Source of the DNA: Asterias rubens | Lineage: Eukaryota > Echinodermata > Asteroidea > Forcipulatida > Asteriidae | Assembly: GCF_902459465.1 (NCBI RefSeq) | Contig: NC_047062.1 | Coordinates: 22,263,919-22,327,918, forward strand | Direction of reading: 5' to 3' | DNA length: 64,000 nucleotides | In this document: piece by piece, positions 1-11,239 of the stretch | How the letters are laid out: every line of letters starts with the position of its first letter | Numbering within the stretch: position 1 is the stretch's first letter | Notes under the pieces: model-generated | Seen by the model: the letters and a program-made list of their open reading frames with translations, nothing else | What the model was told of the DNA's origin: nothing | Databases searched by the model: none | Made by a program: the position numbers and the translations under genes

Positions 1-1185
1 ATGCAGCAACATCCTGTTAAAAATGATGATGTAAAACAACTTAATTAACAACACTTTTGTTTGTTATCTGCAACAACTGTTTATTTATTTTTTTAAACTC
101 TTAACGCTTATTTTTGCATTCTTTACCTAAAATTACCAATTTTGTTTGGGTTTTTGGAAATTCTGTATAATTGTGTTTGAAAAAGTCTTTGTCATAAAAA
201 AAATGTTATCTTGCTGATTTGTGTTGCCTTGGTACCTCCCAAAGTCACTAGTATTTCTTAGGGATAATGCCCTCTCATGGTAACATGTATACATGTATTA
301 TGATTCGTACATGTAGGATTTATGACACTTTTCGAGAACAGAAAATAGATCATACATGTATGATATGATAATGGCATTTTCAAAGAATACATAAAAAAGA
401 TCGTACATGTGCGACCTTGGCACTTAAAGAATTAACAACATCGATTGTATTGATGCATTTATTACGGCTATTAAGTTGTAGCCATACCTGCTGCTAATTG
501 CAGGGTTTGATCTGACCTCTTGTCACCAGACACACTCTGTGGTCTAGTGGTTTGGACAATTGCTCTTGAATGTGGGGTTGTGGGTTTGGATTCACACACC
601 CAAGCAGTATGCCTGTGGATTTTCCCCTTGCAGCAAGTATTACATTACTTATCACACAGCAGAGGGTCAAACCAAAATCTTTATCCCACATGCAATTCTT
701 ACTTCTATGAAACACTGCTGATGTTAAATGCACTGGACACTAAATTGGTAACCACTCAAAATAATTGTTAGCATAAAAACTTACTTTGTAACGATATTAT
801 AACACAGTGTGAGAGACAGCTCGCTCTGAAGTAAAAACGTTTTGGTAAACTCTCATACAAATATTAAAGGACCTCACGCCTGAAGCCTTTTATAAGGCAT
901 CTGAAATCACACAAATAGGTGCAGCAAGGCTTGTTTCTCTTTCATTATTCTCTTGCAAATTTGATGACCAATTGAGTCCAAATTTTCACAGTTTTTCTAG
1001 TTAATACATATGTTGGGATATACTAAGTCTTTGAGAGAATACTGGTCTTTGAGAATTACCAGATGGTGTAAAGTTCCTTTAAGGTGGACACCACAATCTA
1101 AAAGCCAACTTTCATTTATTTTTTTTTTCCAGTGATGTACGAGAAAAGGGTCAAGACTATCAAGAGAACAGTGATTGACATCTAC
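1..1185. other. MCM8 intron 14 (partial), repeats only
   Basis: No MCM8 exon is visible. The stretch is AT-rich; 280-420 has several copies of acatgta/tcatacatgta-like words, and 724-1082 is a palindromic TTAA-flanked element listed separately. Open frames here are short and lack a family match. Confidence 0.6.
724..1082. mobile_element. TTAA-flanked palindromic MITE, chimeric ends
   Basis: The element starts at TTAA 724 with TGCACTGGACACTAAATTGG, close to the left end of the GGCAGTGGACACTATTGG family (copies at 24143 and 56316). It ends at TTAA 1082 with a terminus resembling the other family (GGGAAGGTACACGTTTGG type, copies at 9382, 20281, 46613). Interior words shared with both include the segments around GATGACCAATTGAG and TTTTCACAG. 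TTAA at both ends suggests a piggyBac-type transposase in trans; none is encoded here. Confidence 0.6.
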
Positions 1186-3422
1186 CTTGGTCTCCAAGCA
1201 CCAAGGCACCAGCCTCCAACGCAAAGTCCCCAGACCCTCCTTCTTTGGAGAGAGTGACCGTCAGTCCAGAGGTAGTGGTGGTATTGCCGCATACATAGAC
1301 ACCCCGTGGAGCTACGTTAGACACCGCCTGGAGCATCTGTGGGTTGAGGTGAGGAATTCATTCAGATTGTAATTTAAACCCTTTCAAGATCACAGCATGC
1401 GCAAGCAGCTTTGACCAAAATGCCCACAGCGGGCCGCAAATGGCACAAGATAAGACTTTTCCTACTCAACCTCAAAAGGTCAAAGTAAAGGTCATATCCC
1501 AATTTGACATCTTCCAGTGTTTATCCTGTTAAAGGTAAAGTATACCTTTCGTTTTTGAAACCCGGAGCGAATATGTCCACGCAGGGCGTGAAATGTTTCT
1601 TAAAATGCTTTATACTATCGAAAGCTGCTGTAGGCTTCTAACCAAAATTGTTTTGCCATAAATTGCAAGAGTGATTACCAAACAAATACCGTCCCTTTAA
1701 AGAACACAGCAGGCACACAGCATGCTTACCAAAATGCCCACAGTGGGCCTCAAATGGCCTAAGATTAGACCTTTCCTACTCAACCTCATAAGGTCAAAGT
1801 AAAGGTCATATCCCGATTGGAAATTTCCCAGTGTTAAAACTATTGACAGTTATAAAATAGAACAATTTTTCTGTGTTGTATAACTTTTTTCCAGGCTTTT
1901 TTTTCACTGGAAAATTTTGGCCAAGATCATTAAAATAATAGCCATGTCTTGTCTATGGTGATAGTTACAAAAATAATTTGTAAAAATGCATTGAAAAAAT
2001 ACCACTTGGGTTTGACATGTTAGCTGCAGATCTCTTGATAAAGAAATACTAACAAAGAAACATAATGTGCACATCTGACCTGACTTTTGCCGAGTCCTGG
2101 ATCACCTACCACCAGAATATGTGGATCTCCTCGAACTGGTATTCGATTCTACAGGAACAATGAGAAAACATTTTAACAAATCAAGAAAACACTCAGGCCT
2201 GATACTTCACGGAGGCAACTAAGGCGGTTGCCTCTGTGCCCCCTGGTCATTGCCTTGGTGCCCTTTAAATACTCCAGTATAAATTTACAAATTCGTCATA
2301 GGGTGCCCTTTACCAAGGAATAAATGCCTTGTTGCCCTTGACCTTTGAAAAACGAAGCATACAGGCCTGAACTTCATTTTGTTTGCTTCATGTTTTCTAT
2401 TTTATGGAGCATCCTATCATTAGAAAGTGAAGCTTCAAAAATATTGTAAAGTTTGAATTGAATCAATCTTGCTTCGCACAATTGCATAAAGCCTTTGGCT
2501 GAGCTTTTTGTGTTAACTTTCCACCCTGAAAGGAAAGTCTTTCTAAAAGATGAAAGTTGTCATGGTGGAAATAACAAACATGAGTAAAATTTAACATTGT
2601 GTATTTGCAAACCACTTAAGCAGAAAGTTGTTATATTGTATTTTATTTTAGAGAAGGTTGGACACAGTTTCTTGGGGAGAGGTGCAGTTTTCTGCCATCA
2701 ACTTTACCTTGTCATTGACGTATTTATGAGTTCCTCCTAAAAGGCCTAGAATGAGACCAGCTTTGACCATTTCATGACCGTAAATGGCTGGACATATTGA
2801 CCTAAAATTCAAAACAAAGAGAAAATATAATTAGCTGTTGCAAACTGCTTACCAACCAAAAGGACCTATGGTGTTAATGCAAAAAATGGTTAATGGCCTG
2901 GTGTTTCGATCCTAGCAGAGTCTTTCTCGAAGGCTAACAAATAAATAATGCAATTGGATCAGTCAATTCCCTTTTACATTTTCACCACACTGAATGACAT
3001 TTGAAAGTGTGGATGCCTCTGATATAAATGTCAGGTACTCAAGTTACTACGTTCAGGGATCAGAAGTCATAAGATGGCCTCATTGTCTTTGACTTTTCCG
3101 TTGAAAGTCAACACCTAGTCTTTATTCAAGATGTGCGCATCACCCAATACTGAAATAGTCCATCTCTGTAATAGATGTAAGCAATCAGACCGCCTTGACT
3201 GAAGACTAATTACATACCCAACCAGAAGCCGAAACAGATTCTTCTGCTCCTGTATCTCCTGAATGGCATACAACTCCTTGAGAGTAAAGTCCATGGCTAT
3301 TCCCGTTCCAGCGGGTGAACTCTCACCGCCAGAGGAGGCCTTCTTGCCTCGCTTCTGATTCTGTACTGAATTGGCGTGGAGGTACAGCAGGAACATACAC
3401 TTGTCCTTGTTCCGTCCATGAC
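1186..3422 (-). CDS. MCM8: MCM8 exons 11-14, start of AAA+ helicase domain
   Basis: Exon 11 (3218-3422) carries [17 protein letters not shown] and a Ser/Gly-rich spacer, then [19 protein letters not shown]. Exon 12 (2708-2801) has [21 protein letters not shown]. Exon 13 (2080-2148) holds Walker [10 protein letters not shown], preceded by [14 protein letters not shown]. Exon 14 (1186-1336) has [30 protein letters not shown] and [12 protein letters not shown], ending at a GTAGAT donor in phase 1. Nothing in 1-1185 resembles the expected Walker B block (IDEFDKM), so the next exon must be outside the window. Confidence 0.92.
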
Positions 3423-6400
3423 CTGGTGGTAAAAGAATTTCAGAAAATAACAACTTTTGTCGATTTGATTTTCATGTAATTAACTTTTCAGAACTACTGC
3501 ACTATTTATGTTATTATCATTGAACTACCCTGTCAATAGACCTTTGTCATCATCCCTCCATCTTGATCATGTTCCTCATATCAAATAACAATAATGAATG
3601 CTAATAACCATTTTGCAAATAGGAACCAGACTATTTTGTTCTTCCAGCCTCGGTTTGGTTACATTGATATCAATGGGGGAAATTCAAGATGGCTGCACCA
3701 TGATAAAGGTCTATAGTGTAGTGCCAGTGTCCTATGGAAACCTGTGCCCCGGAGACTCTGTCCCCCATATGGGACATTGAGGAGGATTCAAAAGAGGGCG
3801 CTATCAGAAGAAGTTTGTACACAGTTTGCCGTATGGGAGGACAGAATCTCTGGGGTGACAGAATCTCCTGCCAAATAAATAATCTAGTAGTCTAGTTGGT
3901 AAGACACTGCTCAAGAATTGCAAGGGTCGTGGGTTCGAATCCCACCTGAGTAACATGCCTGTGATATTTTTTCACAGGACTCGGGAAAGTACTGAGTATA
4001 CAGTGCTAACACACATCGGTGTTTTATTTCCACAACAGTGCTTTATCAAACAGAATAATAAATTAAAACTGATTTTTGTCACTCTTTTACCTTCATCGAC
4101 ATTGGATACTTTTACAACTCCGCCAATAGTTACAACATCTCCTGGAACACAATCGTCAACTGCAAGCAAAACACAATGAAAAGCAATTATTATTATTATG
4201 GCATCATTCTTGGGCATTCATGTTGGCATTTTGGTTGGTAAGCAGTTTGCAACAGCTGATTCTAGTTTCTCAAAACCAACACAGGAACAACAGTTGAACA
4301 CAAATTAAAGGAACATTACAGAATTGGTTAGAAACAAAAAACGTGAAGACCACAGATTTACATAAAACTTACACGGTCTAATGATGGTGAGAGTTGAAAA
4401 CATCCCTTGAAATATTTCAGTCTGAAATGTCATTTTTGATGAGAAATAAATAATCAAACTTCGCGTTTGGAGTTGATCGCTCAGCGAGCGTTTTAATTCA
4501 TTTTTATTTTGGCACCGATGTAATGCAAAACTTGTAATCGGTTTTTCACTATTCTCTCGTGACCCAGATGGCCGATCGATCTCAAACTTCTACAGTTTTG
4601 TCAGTTTATGTATATGGTGAATTACATAAAGTGCTTACACTGCCAGCAACTGTTTTGTTAACATAAACCAACTCTGTAATGTTTCTTTAACTGAGTCTTT
4701 TGCAATCAAAATGTTTAATTTCTACTTTTTCTTCTACCCTAACTTCCTAGGTGTTCTGGCAAAGAGCTATCCCAAAGTCTATTTGAACACTCCTACTACA
4801 TATAGGTACTCAACACCCACATGTTTGGATTCTGACGACTGAAGAGAATGGTGTTCCTTCCCTCATACTGACCGTAAGTGGTTTGGGAAGTAACAAATAC
4901 AAATCCAACAAATTCAAAACAAATTTGACGGGCATTTGAGGGTGAATATGGGGTTGGGAAAAAAGAAAAACGGCTGGTTGGGTTGGCGTAGTGGTGGCTT
5001 TCCTCGCCTTCGACCTCTAAGACCCCGGTTCCAATCACGCCGAGGGCACTATATGGAATGGGTTTTCAGTCCCTACCTAACTGCGTGGGTTTTCCCTTGG
5101 ATAATTATCCAGGGTTTTCCCGGAACATGTAAAATTGAAAAATCCTTTCCTTGTCTTCTCTCCATTGGGTTCTTTGGTACAGTGATTAAGTTTGCTTTGC
5201 TGAGAGTTCTTGGCTTCACAGCAAGAATAAATCAAATGAAATTATTGAACACATATATTTGAAGGTACCTAGATCACATGTGAGTTCACACTCCACTGTG
5301 CGAGGGATCCTTCCCGACTCTCTCTGTCCGTCCATCATGATTTCTTGTACCTTAATCATCTGCCAGTCTACGGTCTCCGTCAGGGCTGAGCCCTGCTTTG
5401 GCAGGAAGGAACGCCCTCTGCATTGTGGTGCTAGACACTAACAACAACAGTAATGATAATAAAAAAATATGTCTGTATTCATTTAAAAACTGATGTTTAA
5501 TGAGGGTGACCCCTCTAGCACAGCTGATCATTTCATGCCCCACATTATAATAACGGTGCGTTCGTTTAGCTTCCCTGGGTCATCCCCGGTCTGCCCAGAT
5601 GGGTTCGAACAGCTTTTGACGTCATTCCAGGGGCTCACCCAGGTCAGCCCCCAGTGCCCTGCTTGTGGAGTGGGTCACTTGGGGGCTGGCCCCAGGAAAA
5701 CGACGTCACTACGCGAGAGGTGAGTGGTCGTTCGTTTAGCTCTTGTCAGGGGCTCACCCGAGTGAGCACCGCGGGGTAGACCCAGGGAAGCTAAACGAAC
5801 GCACCCATTAATACACAAAATACACATTTTGTCAGTAATAGATCTAACCCGAGTAATATGCCTGTGATTATTTCCCAGAGCTCGGGAAAGTACTGAGTGC
5901 TGACACACATCAGTGTATATGGGTAAGACCAAAATGGATATTCTTTATCCCCGCTGCAAATTTCCATTTACTAAATAGATAATTGATGGACTCATTGTTA
6001 ACTTAACTACCTTGGTTGGCAAGATGTATCTTCCCTCAGGTAAATTAACAATCTGCAATTAATAAAAACACAAGAAAACGTATCAGGGGTATATTTAGAA
6101 ATGGAATAAAAGTAACACCTTTCAAAATATTTGTATAAGCATTTGGAACCAACCACACAGCATACTTTCTATTGGCATGCTGGAGATTACATACCTGTAT
6201 ATCACCACATGTATTGCACTGGAACGCCATCTTGGTGCAGTATGGCTTAATGTTGCTTACTCTCACCACTGTGCCTCTTACAGAAACAAACTTTCCTGCA
6301 AGCAAAACAAAAAAATCATAAATACAATGTAAAAAGTGTCATGGCACACGCTGCAGTCCAGCACCACTGCAGTCCAACACCACTGCAGTCCAGCATCAGT

Positions 6401-9400
6401 AACTCAAAGATTGGAAAACTTTCAATGCAAAACTGCTTAATACTTATTTATGAAATACTAATGTCTTACCATAGTAGTTGGCTTTAAGATTCTTCAGTGG
6501 TGTAACAGGGTCATAGTTTAGCAATCTGTCACATAAAAAAGAAGACAAAAAGTGAAGAAACTAACTTACTTAATGTGAGCTTTTTCAGGGTTGTAACAAA
6601 ATTTGTTCCAGTTAAGTCATGGTCATGCAGGCTATGGTAACTCAACATCCTAATACTGGGAAAGATTGTTATGTAAGACCCCATGCTGGGTTTTCCTCAT
6701 TATGTTAAAAACTGTCCTTCTTTTACAAAGTTTTAAGATAGTAAGTTTATGCAGGAACAGAGAGCTAAAGATATCACACGCTTCACAAACTAAAAGCTTA
6801 TTATTCTTCTATATCAAGGGAAATGGCAGAAGACTCTTATACTGACCTTGCCCGTATGACTGGCACACTGACGAGGATTGAGGGCACCTGTATGTCCTGT
6901 TGCCCAGTCTCATCGGATGCCTGCTGCTGGAGCGCCACAGCCTGGCGCTCAAGATTATGTGTTAGTGTCTTCAAAATAGAAGAAAAAAAACAAGCAATTT
7001 AAAATCTTGAAACTAATTGCAAACCCTGGCTGTGCGGAATGTTTCAACCACATCAAGGTGGAGTTTGCACTAATTTTCAACACTATTAACAAGTTAAAGC
7101 CAACAGTTTAAAGACATCAGATCAGGAATTAATTTCATAAAGCTGTTCTGCAGAAAACTTTGCTTAGCAAGTTTATTTGATCAACAATACCCTGCTTGTC
7201 TTGTCCAGAAGGTTCCCAAGTTACTTTTTATGAATTTTTGAAGACAATAGAAGTTAAATGAACATATCCTGCCACATAAATTTGTGTATGTAGAGTGTTG
7301 TGGCCAAGTTGTGTAGAGCATCAAACTCAACTTCTGTTGGCTGAGTGAACTATCAGAGTGCGTGTTTGAATCCCTGTTGTGACATTTTTGTTCTTGGGCA
7401 AGACACTTCACTATATTTGCTTCTCATCACCAAAGAGTAAATGAGTAAAGATTGTTGATGTGAATAATTAGCAACCTGTGCGCCAATTTGGCTGTCGGAG
7501 CTGCATACTCCGTAGGAGTTGACATGGTAGTAATAGTGTTAAGTCCTTTGATACAATACCCATAAATACCTAAGATAGTTTATCCATTCTGATTGGTTGA
7601 GAGGGCATCACGTTGGGTTGTTTGAACGGATGATATAACACCAGTAAAAAGTGTTGAAACATGGTACAACACGCGAGCTTGCACCTGTGCTTATAAGACA
7701 GTTTCTTCATTCCTATTGGTCGAGAGCAACGGCTGGAACAACTGTGCCACATCACGCGATACGCGCGACGCGCACAGCAATCTCCTTATTAGGAGTAGAT
7801 TACCCGAGGGCCTTACCATTTCATAGCTGAAGGGGTGTTTTTTTGAAAGAAATCATTGAACAATTATAATTTTTGCATTTATTTTACTTTTTGACCAAAA
7901 AGTGTTGATGTTTTTTGATCAAAAAGGTATTTATGAATGGGAATCAAAGTGTGTTGAATCGGTTTTCAACTAGTGGTTTAAACACGCCGAGGCCTGGTTC
8001 TTGATAATTTACCTCGACTTCGTCTCGGTAGTTTAAACCACTAGTTGAAAACCTCTTCACCACACATTGATTCCCTTAATAACAACTGTATTTATAAAGC
8101 ACCTAACATTTTCAGATAAAAAACTCTAAGCACTCAGAAGAAATGTTTTGAGAAGACTCTTTTGAAATGTGAGATGGTGGTAACTTGTTTGATGTTTAGT
8201 GGATGATTGTTCCATAAATGTTTGAGTAACCCACCTGATGAATGGCTAACCCCAGGCAGTTGAGAATCTTCTCGGGCATCTCTTTGATGTCCGTCCTGAG
8301 GTCGGGTATTGACTCTGTGACCCTGCCATCTGACATCAGCTCCTTGTAATCTACCGTAATACTTCCCTTCCTCTCGATCTCATCCTGAGAGTGGATCAAA
8401 AAGAGATCAGAGCCAAATTTCATAGACCTGCTAAACAGAGTTGCTTAAGAACTTGCTGCTAAGCACATTTTAGCAGGATTACAGTCAAAGATGGTACGTG
8501 TGATCAAGTTGCTTAATTGGGGTAAAGAGCATCTGTGAATTATTTAAGTCTGAAATGTGTTTGAATCTGTCCTTTTTAAAGTTTCAATTAAGAGCAGGAT
8601 TATTATTATGTATAAAAACAAGCTTGTATTGGAAGCTGTAACAAATAATCTAGCACAAGTGTAACAATGAGAGACTTTGAGGGGGGGCTAGGTGGCAGCA
8701 GACTTACCAGGTAAATGTCCATTGTTTACGTCTGAGCATGCCCACATTACCAAGAACAATGGATTTACTAGGGGCCTTTCTCAAACCACGGCTTGGGCTC
8801 CGGCTCCGGCTCCGCGTGCTGTGTACACAGCTTGCATTGTAACCTGCATTTTGGAGCAGCGCGTATTGCACGGATATCAGCACGCTGAGCCGGAGCAGGA
8901 GCCCAAGCCGAGCTTTGAGAAAGGCCCCAGGTAAGTCTGCTGCCACCAAGCGCCCCAAAAGTCCCCCATTGATGTAGCATTCACAGTGGTAAAGAAAGTA
9001 TAAAATATTCTAGGGTTATTTGTACCTTGTCATATGCATCCAATCTCGACACAAAGAACTTTTCAAATGTCTTTACTTTCGAGACTGTCGGTGACTGTTC
9101 AATGTAGCCTGTGAATAGGGGGTAAAAGGGGTATGCAGTTACAATTAACCATTACTGAGTCCCTGACCAAAAGTTCCCCTTTTGCCATGAGTCTGATGTA
9201 TATATAAAAAAAAATTGGGTTTCTTGCCCAAATATTGGAGAATATTAAATTGTATATACTGTATATTCATACAATTTGTTATTGTTGTGTTATTTCATCT
9301 TACATTCTTGAAGTATCCATCAAATGGGAGACTTTGGAATGCTAGGCATCGGACTTACCAAGTAACTTTCCATTGTTTACTTTAAAGGGAAGGTACATGT

Positions 9401-10850
9401 TTGGTAATTACTCGAAACAAATATTAAATCAAACACTGACTTGGTAACGAGCATTGGAGAGCTGTTGATAGTATCAAACATTGTGGGAAACGACTCCCTC
9501 TGAAGAAAGAGAAAGAGGTAATTTCTCATTAAAATAATTCCTATCTGAAAGCACACAAATTCGTCCAACAAGGGTGTTTTTTCTTTCATAATTTTCTCGC
9601 AACATCGATGACCAATTGAGCCCAAATTTTCACAGGCTTGTTATTTTATGCTTATGTTGGGATACACCAAGTGAGAACACTGGTCTTTGACAATCACCAA
9701 ACGTGTACAGTACCTTTAAGTTCAGAGTCAACACCAAGTTTTTACTTTGGTTTGTTAAATTGGAGTTAAAACGTGCGTTGTTACAGAAGAGTAAACTCAA
9801 TGTGTACTTTTGTGGTTGTTTGTGTCCTCAGAAAATAAGTCTGATTTAATCAGCCCTGTCTGCCAACAGACAGTTGAATAATTTGGCAGGTTCGAAACGG
9901 TGCACTGCTAGGGTTCAACACAACCCCAAGTTTTGATGGGTTTTGAGGGTTTATAAAGACCCAATGAGCTGCACTTCTCTTTACTTTCATCTTTGAAGTA
10001 GTACTTCCAGCCTTTGTAAGGAGTAAGAGCATCAGCTAATGAACCATCAGAAAGACGAGTGGAACTTGTTGGCCCCCGATAGTTGGAGTAGTTTGAGCCC
10101 CTTCCACCTGGTTGAGAATGTGAACAAAGGGAAAAGTGAATCCTCTTTTATATAAAAACTGTGAAAGAAAACAATTTTGTTTATCAAAATCTGATATTCT
10201 TTTGAACATTTTTATTACAATAAACTATCAAAAAATTATCATCTCAAAATATTGCATAGAAGCAATGTTTTCGGTCAAATTAGTGGTCGAGCGTTCTACG
10301 GGGTAGATTCAAGTTCTGTAATTTACAGAGTGTGGGTTTGAGTCCTGGCCTGGTCAGTTGCGATGCTTGTGTCCTTGAGCATAGGAGCATGGCATTTCAT
10401 CATTATTGCTTCTCTCCACCCAGGAGTACATTCAAATAGGCGAGAGCTGAGGAGTAACATACAAAGGACTGGCATCCTGTCCAGGGGGAATATAAATACT
10501 CTCAGTTGTGTAATGTCAAGGCAATGGGGTGTCAACTCTATGGGTGCTTGTACCTGCATGTGTACGTACACAAGACACAGACACTAAACACAGGTCTGAT
10601 GAACCATATTGGCTCTGGAAAGACTTTTAATACTTATTCTTCAAAATACCTGATTGAAAACAAGCTGTTTGTTGCTAATACAGTATCTATCGGAAAACTC
10701 ACCTCTGTTTCCAGAGTGACCCCTCCATCCACGTCCTCTTCCACCCCTGTTGTAGTTATTGGAGCTGCGTCCACCTTGACCTCTCCCTTGACCTCTATGC
10801 CAGCCACGCCCACTATTTTGGCTTCCGCCGGAGCTGCTACCAGCACTCAT
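1186..10850 (-). CDS. MCM8: MCM8, minichromosome maintenance 8 helicase (5' part, exons 1-14)
   Basis: MCM8 is an AAA+ hexameric DNA helicase that works with MCM9 in homologous-recombination repair and meiotic synapsis. Coding exons, in gene order: 10703-10850, 9985-10107, about 9028-9108 (the frame needs 83 bases, so one edge may be off by 2), 8235-8384, 6847-6968, 6470-6525, 6195-6295, 6011-6052, 5269-5437, 4091-4159, 3218-3422, 2708-2801, 2080-2148, 1186-1336. They give about 527 residues against roughly 840 in vertebrate MCM8; the remainder, including Walker B, lies left of the window. Features seen: a Gly/Arg/Ser-rich start ([16 protein letters not shown]), [25 protein letters not shown], the OB-fold motif [12 protein letters not shown], zinc-binding pairs CNTCGD and [38 protein letters not shown], and Walker [13 protein letters not shown] 10850 was chosen because it opens the Gly/Arg-rich tail typical of MCM8; an in-frame GTG upstream was ignored. 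Confidence 0.95.
1392..1836. repeat. Imperfect direct repeat split by a TTAA MITE (MCM8 intron 13)
   Basis: Two copies of about 120-130 bp (1392-1521 and 1717-1836) share CACAGCATGC, ACCAAAATGCCCACAG, TCCTACTCAACCTCA and GGTCAAAGTAAAGGTCATAT. Between them, 1529-1700 is bounded by TTAAAGG and CCCTTTAA, consistent with a short MITE. Confidence 0.6.
2194..2370 (+). mobile_element. CAGGCCTG-ended element (family D)
   Basis: Starts CAGGCCTGATACTTCACGG and ends GAAGCATACAGGCCTG, with interior GGTGCCCTT and TAGGGTGCCCTTTACCAAGG. At least six further copies lie in this window, in both orientations (17832, 18035, 27722, 29114, 45189, 55937). No open frame; probably a non-autonomous DNA element. Confidence 0.65.
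3886..4035 (+). mobile_element. tRNA-derived SINE, family S1
   Basis: Contains an A-box-like TAGTCTAGTTGGTAAGACAC and a B box GGGTTCGAATCCC, followed by a tRNA-unrelated body (ACTCGGGAAAGTACTGAG, ACACACATCGGTGT). Related copies are at 42435-42665 and 53567-53757, and a body fragment at 5846-5965. It lies in MCM8 intron 10, antisense to the gene and 56 bp from exon 10. Confidence 0.75.
4091..9108 (-). CDS. MCM8: MCM8 exons 3-10, MCM N-terminal and OB-fold/zinc domain
   Basis: These exons encode the N-terminal MCM domain that forms the DNA-binding tier of the hexamer. Exon 4 (8235-8384) has [19 protein letters not shown], and exon 7 (6195-6295) the most conserved block, [18 protein letters not shown] followed by [13 protein letters not shown]. 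Exons 8 (6011-6052) and 9 (5269-5437) supply [11 protein letters not shown] and the second cysteine pair in [11 protein letters not shown], completing a four-cysteine zinc site, then [12 protein letters not shown] and [11 protein letters not shown]. Exon 10 (4091-4159) gives [14 protein letters not shown]. Introns here hold several SINEs and MITEs, listed separately. Confidence 0.9.
4976..5170 (+). mobile_element. tRNA-derived SINE, second family
   Basis: An A-box-like TTGGCGTAGTGGTGGC is followed about 35 bp on by a B-box-like GGTTCCAATCAC, then GTTTTCAGTCCCTACC and GGGTTTTCCC. The pattern fits a tRNA-headed SINE on the plus strand inside MCM8 intron 9, ending about 100 bp from exon 9. Confidence 0.55.
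5555..5805. mobile_element. MITE with 26-bp terminal inverted repeats (GGTGCGTTCGTTTAGC)
   Basis: The left end GGTGCGTTCGTTTAGCTTCC extends to CCTGGGT and is matched by an exact reverse complement at the right end, a 26-bp terminal inverted repeat on a 251-bp element. GC content is much higher than in flanking DNA. It separates a SINE body fragment (from about 5846) from upstream sequence in MCM8 intron 8. Confidence 0.75.
5846..5965 (+). mobile_element. SINE S1 body fragment (no tRNA head)
   Basis: Shares GAGTAATATGCCTGTGAT, CTCGGGAAAGTACTGAG, ACACACATCAGTGTATATGG and a tail ATTCTTTATCCCCGCTGC with the full S1 copy at 42435. The A and B boxes are missing, so it is 5'-truncated or was broken by the MITE next to it. 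Confidence 0.6.
7297..7445 (+). mobile_element. tRNA-Ser/Leu-type SINE, degenerate
   Basis: GTTGTGGCCAAGTTGTGTAG corresponds to the A box and GTGTTTGAATCCC to the B box, followed by TTCTTGGGCAAGACACTTCA, a body shared in type with the copies at 43927 and 10280. In MCM8 intron 4. Confidence 0.55.
7939..8075. mobile_element. Palindromic MITE (TTTTCAACTAGTGGTTTAAA arms)
   Basis: Left arm GGTTTTCAACTAGTGGTTTA pairs with the right arm TAAACCACTAGTTGAAAACC, with GAATCAA/TTGATTC further out; the loop holds CTCGACTTCGTCTCGG. About 135 bp in MCM8 intron 4, no coding capacity. Confidence 0.65.
8671..8967. mobile_element. Nested palindromic MITEs (GGTGGCAGCAGACTTACC outer)
   Basis: Outer arms GAGACTTTG...GGTGGCAGCAGACTTACC and GGTAAGTCTGCTGCCACC...GTC enclose an inner palindrome at 8772-8931 with arms GGGGCCTTTCTCAAACCACG and its partner ending GAGAAAGGCCCC. 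A copy of the outer family without the inner one is at 41676-41806, which supports two separate insertions. High GC; it lies in MCM8 intron 3. Confidence 0.7.
9382..9719. mobile_element. TTAA-flanked palindromic MITE, family B
   Basis: TTAAAGGGAAGGTACATG at the left and GTACAGTACCTTTAA at the right. Interior matches copies at 20281 and 46613 (TTGGTAACGAGCATTGGAGA, GATGACCAATTGAG, GGGATACACCAAGTGAGAA). It sits in MCM8 intron 2. A truncated copy of the 8671 outer family, 9328-9370, abuts its left side. Confidence 0.75.
9985..10850 (-). CDS. MCM8: MCM8 exons 1-2, Gly/Arg-rich N-terminal tail
   Basis: Exon 1 (10703-10850) encodes about 49 residues dominated by Gly, Arg, Ser and Asn, with repeated RGRG-type motifs; this is low-complexity and probably disordered. 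It ends at a GTGAGT donor in phase 1. Exon 2 (9985-10107) starts after a CAG acceptor and carries the conserved [14 protein letters not shown] segment, ending at a GTAAAG donor. Vertebrate MCM8 has the same arrangement of an RG-rich tail followed by a PYKGWKLYF motif. ATG 10848-10850 is preceded by six A residues on the coding strand, a reasonable initiation context. Confidence 0.88.
10280..10500 (+). mobile_element. tRNA-type SINE remnant
   Basis: GTGGGTTTGAGTCCTGG resembles a B box; downstream TCCTTGAGCATAGGAG, TTATTGCTTCTCTCCACCCA and GGCATCCTGTCCAGGGG fit a SINE body related to the 43927 copy. A box poorly preserved. In MCM8 intron 1. Confidence 0.5.
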
Positions 10851-11000
10851 TTTTTCGATGAATAACTTTTCACTTTTCACTGATTAATAATAAACACAAA
10901 CTTTATCATCTTATGTGGGTGAGTAAGATATTATGATTGGTAGACAATGCATGAAAAGTGGCTGCCGACACCGCACTTTTTCCTGGGTAAGACCTAGTCT

Positions 11001-11239
11001 AGACTTCATAAAGCTGCTTAAGCAAAATATTTTGCTTAAGCAAAAAATTCATTACTTAGTAAAATCAGATTACCGGCCAAGACTCCACTCAATTGTTATG
11101 CTAAGTAAACAACAGCTAAATACCAGTCATAAGCAATGCGTATGGCATGAAATTTTGGCCAGTAACATGTGTAAAATAAGCGAGCTATTTTCGTGCTTAA
11201 GCAAACTTTTTGCTTAAGCAGCTCTATGAAATTGGCCTC
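11001..11239. mobile_element. Palindromic MITE, family E (TTCATAGAGCTGCTTAAGCA)
   Basis: The ends are inverted copies: CTTCATAAAGCTGCTTAAGC at the left and GCTTAAGCAGCTCTATGAAA at the right. The interior (CGGCCAAGACTCCACTCAAT, TGAAATTTTGGCCAGTA) is nearly the same as in the copy at 42936-43189. About 150 bp upstream of the MCM8 start codon. Confidence 0.75.

Noticed and set aside
1141..1372. Plus-strand open frame at 1175-1372
   Set aside because: It is the antisense shadow of MCM8 exon 14, whose minus-strand translation matches the helicase domain.
3886..3950. Possible tRNA gene with GGGTTCGAATCCC
   Set aside because: The same head with the same non-tRNA body occurs at 42435 and 53567, so it is a SINE.
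8692..8980. Overlapping open frames on both strands rich in Ala, Pro, Glu and Arg
   Set aside because: They arise from the GC-rich palindrome, which reads similarly on both strands; no family match.
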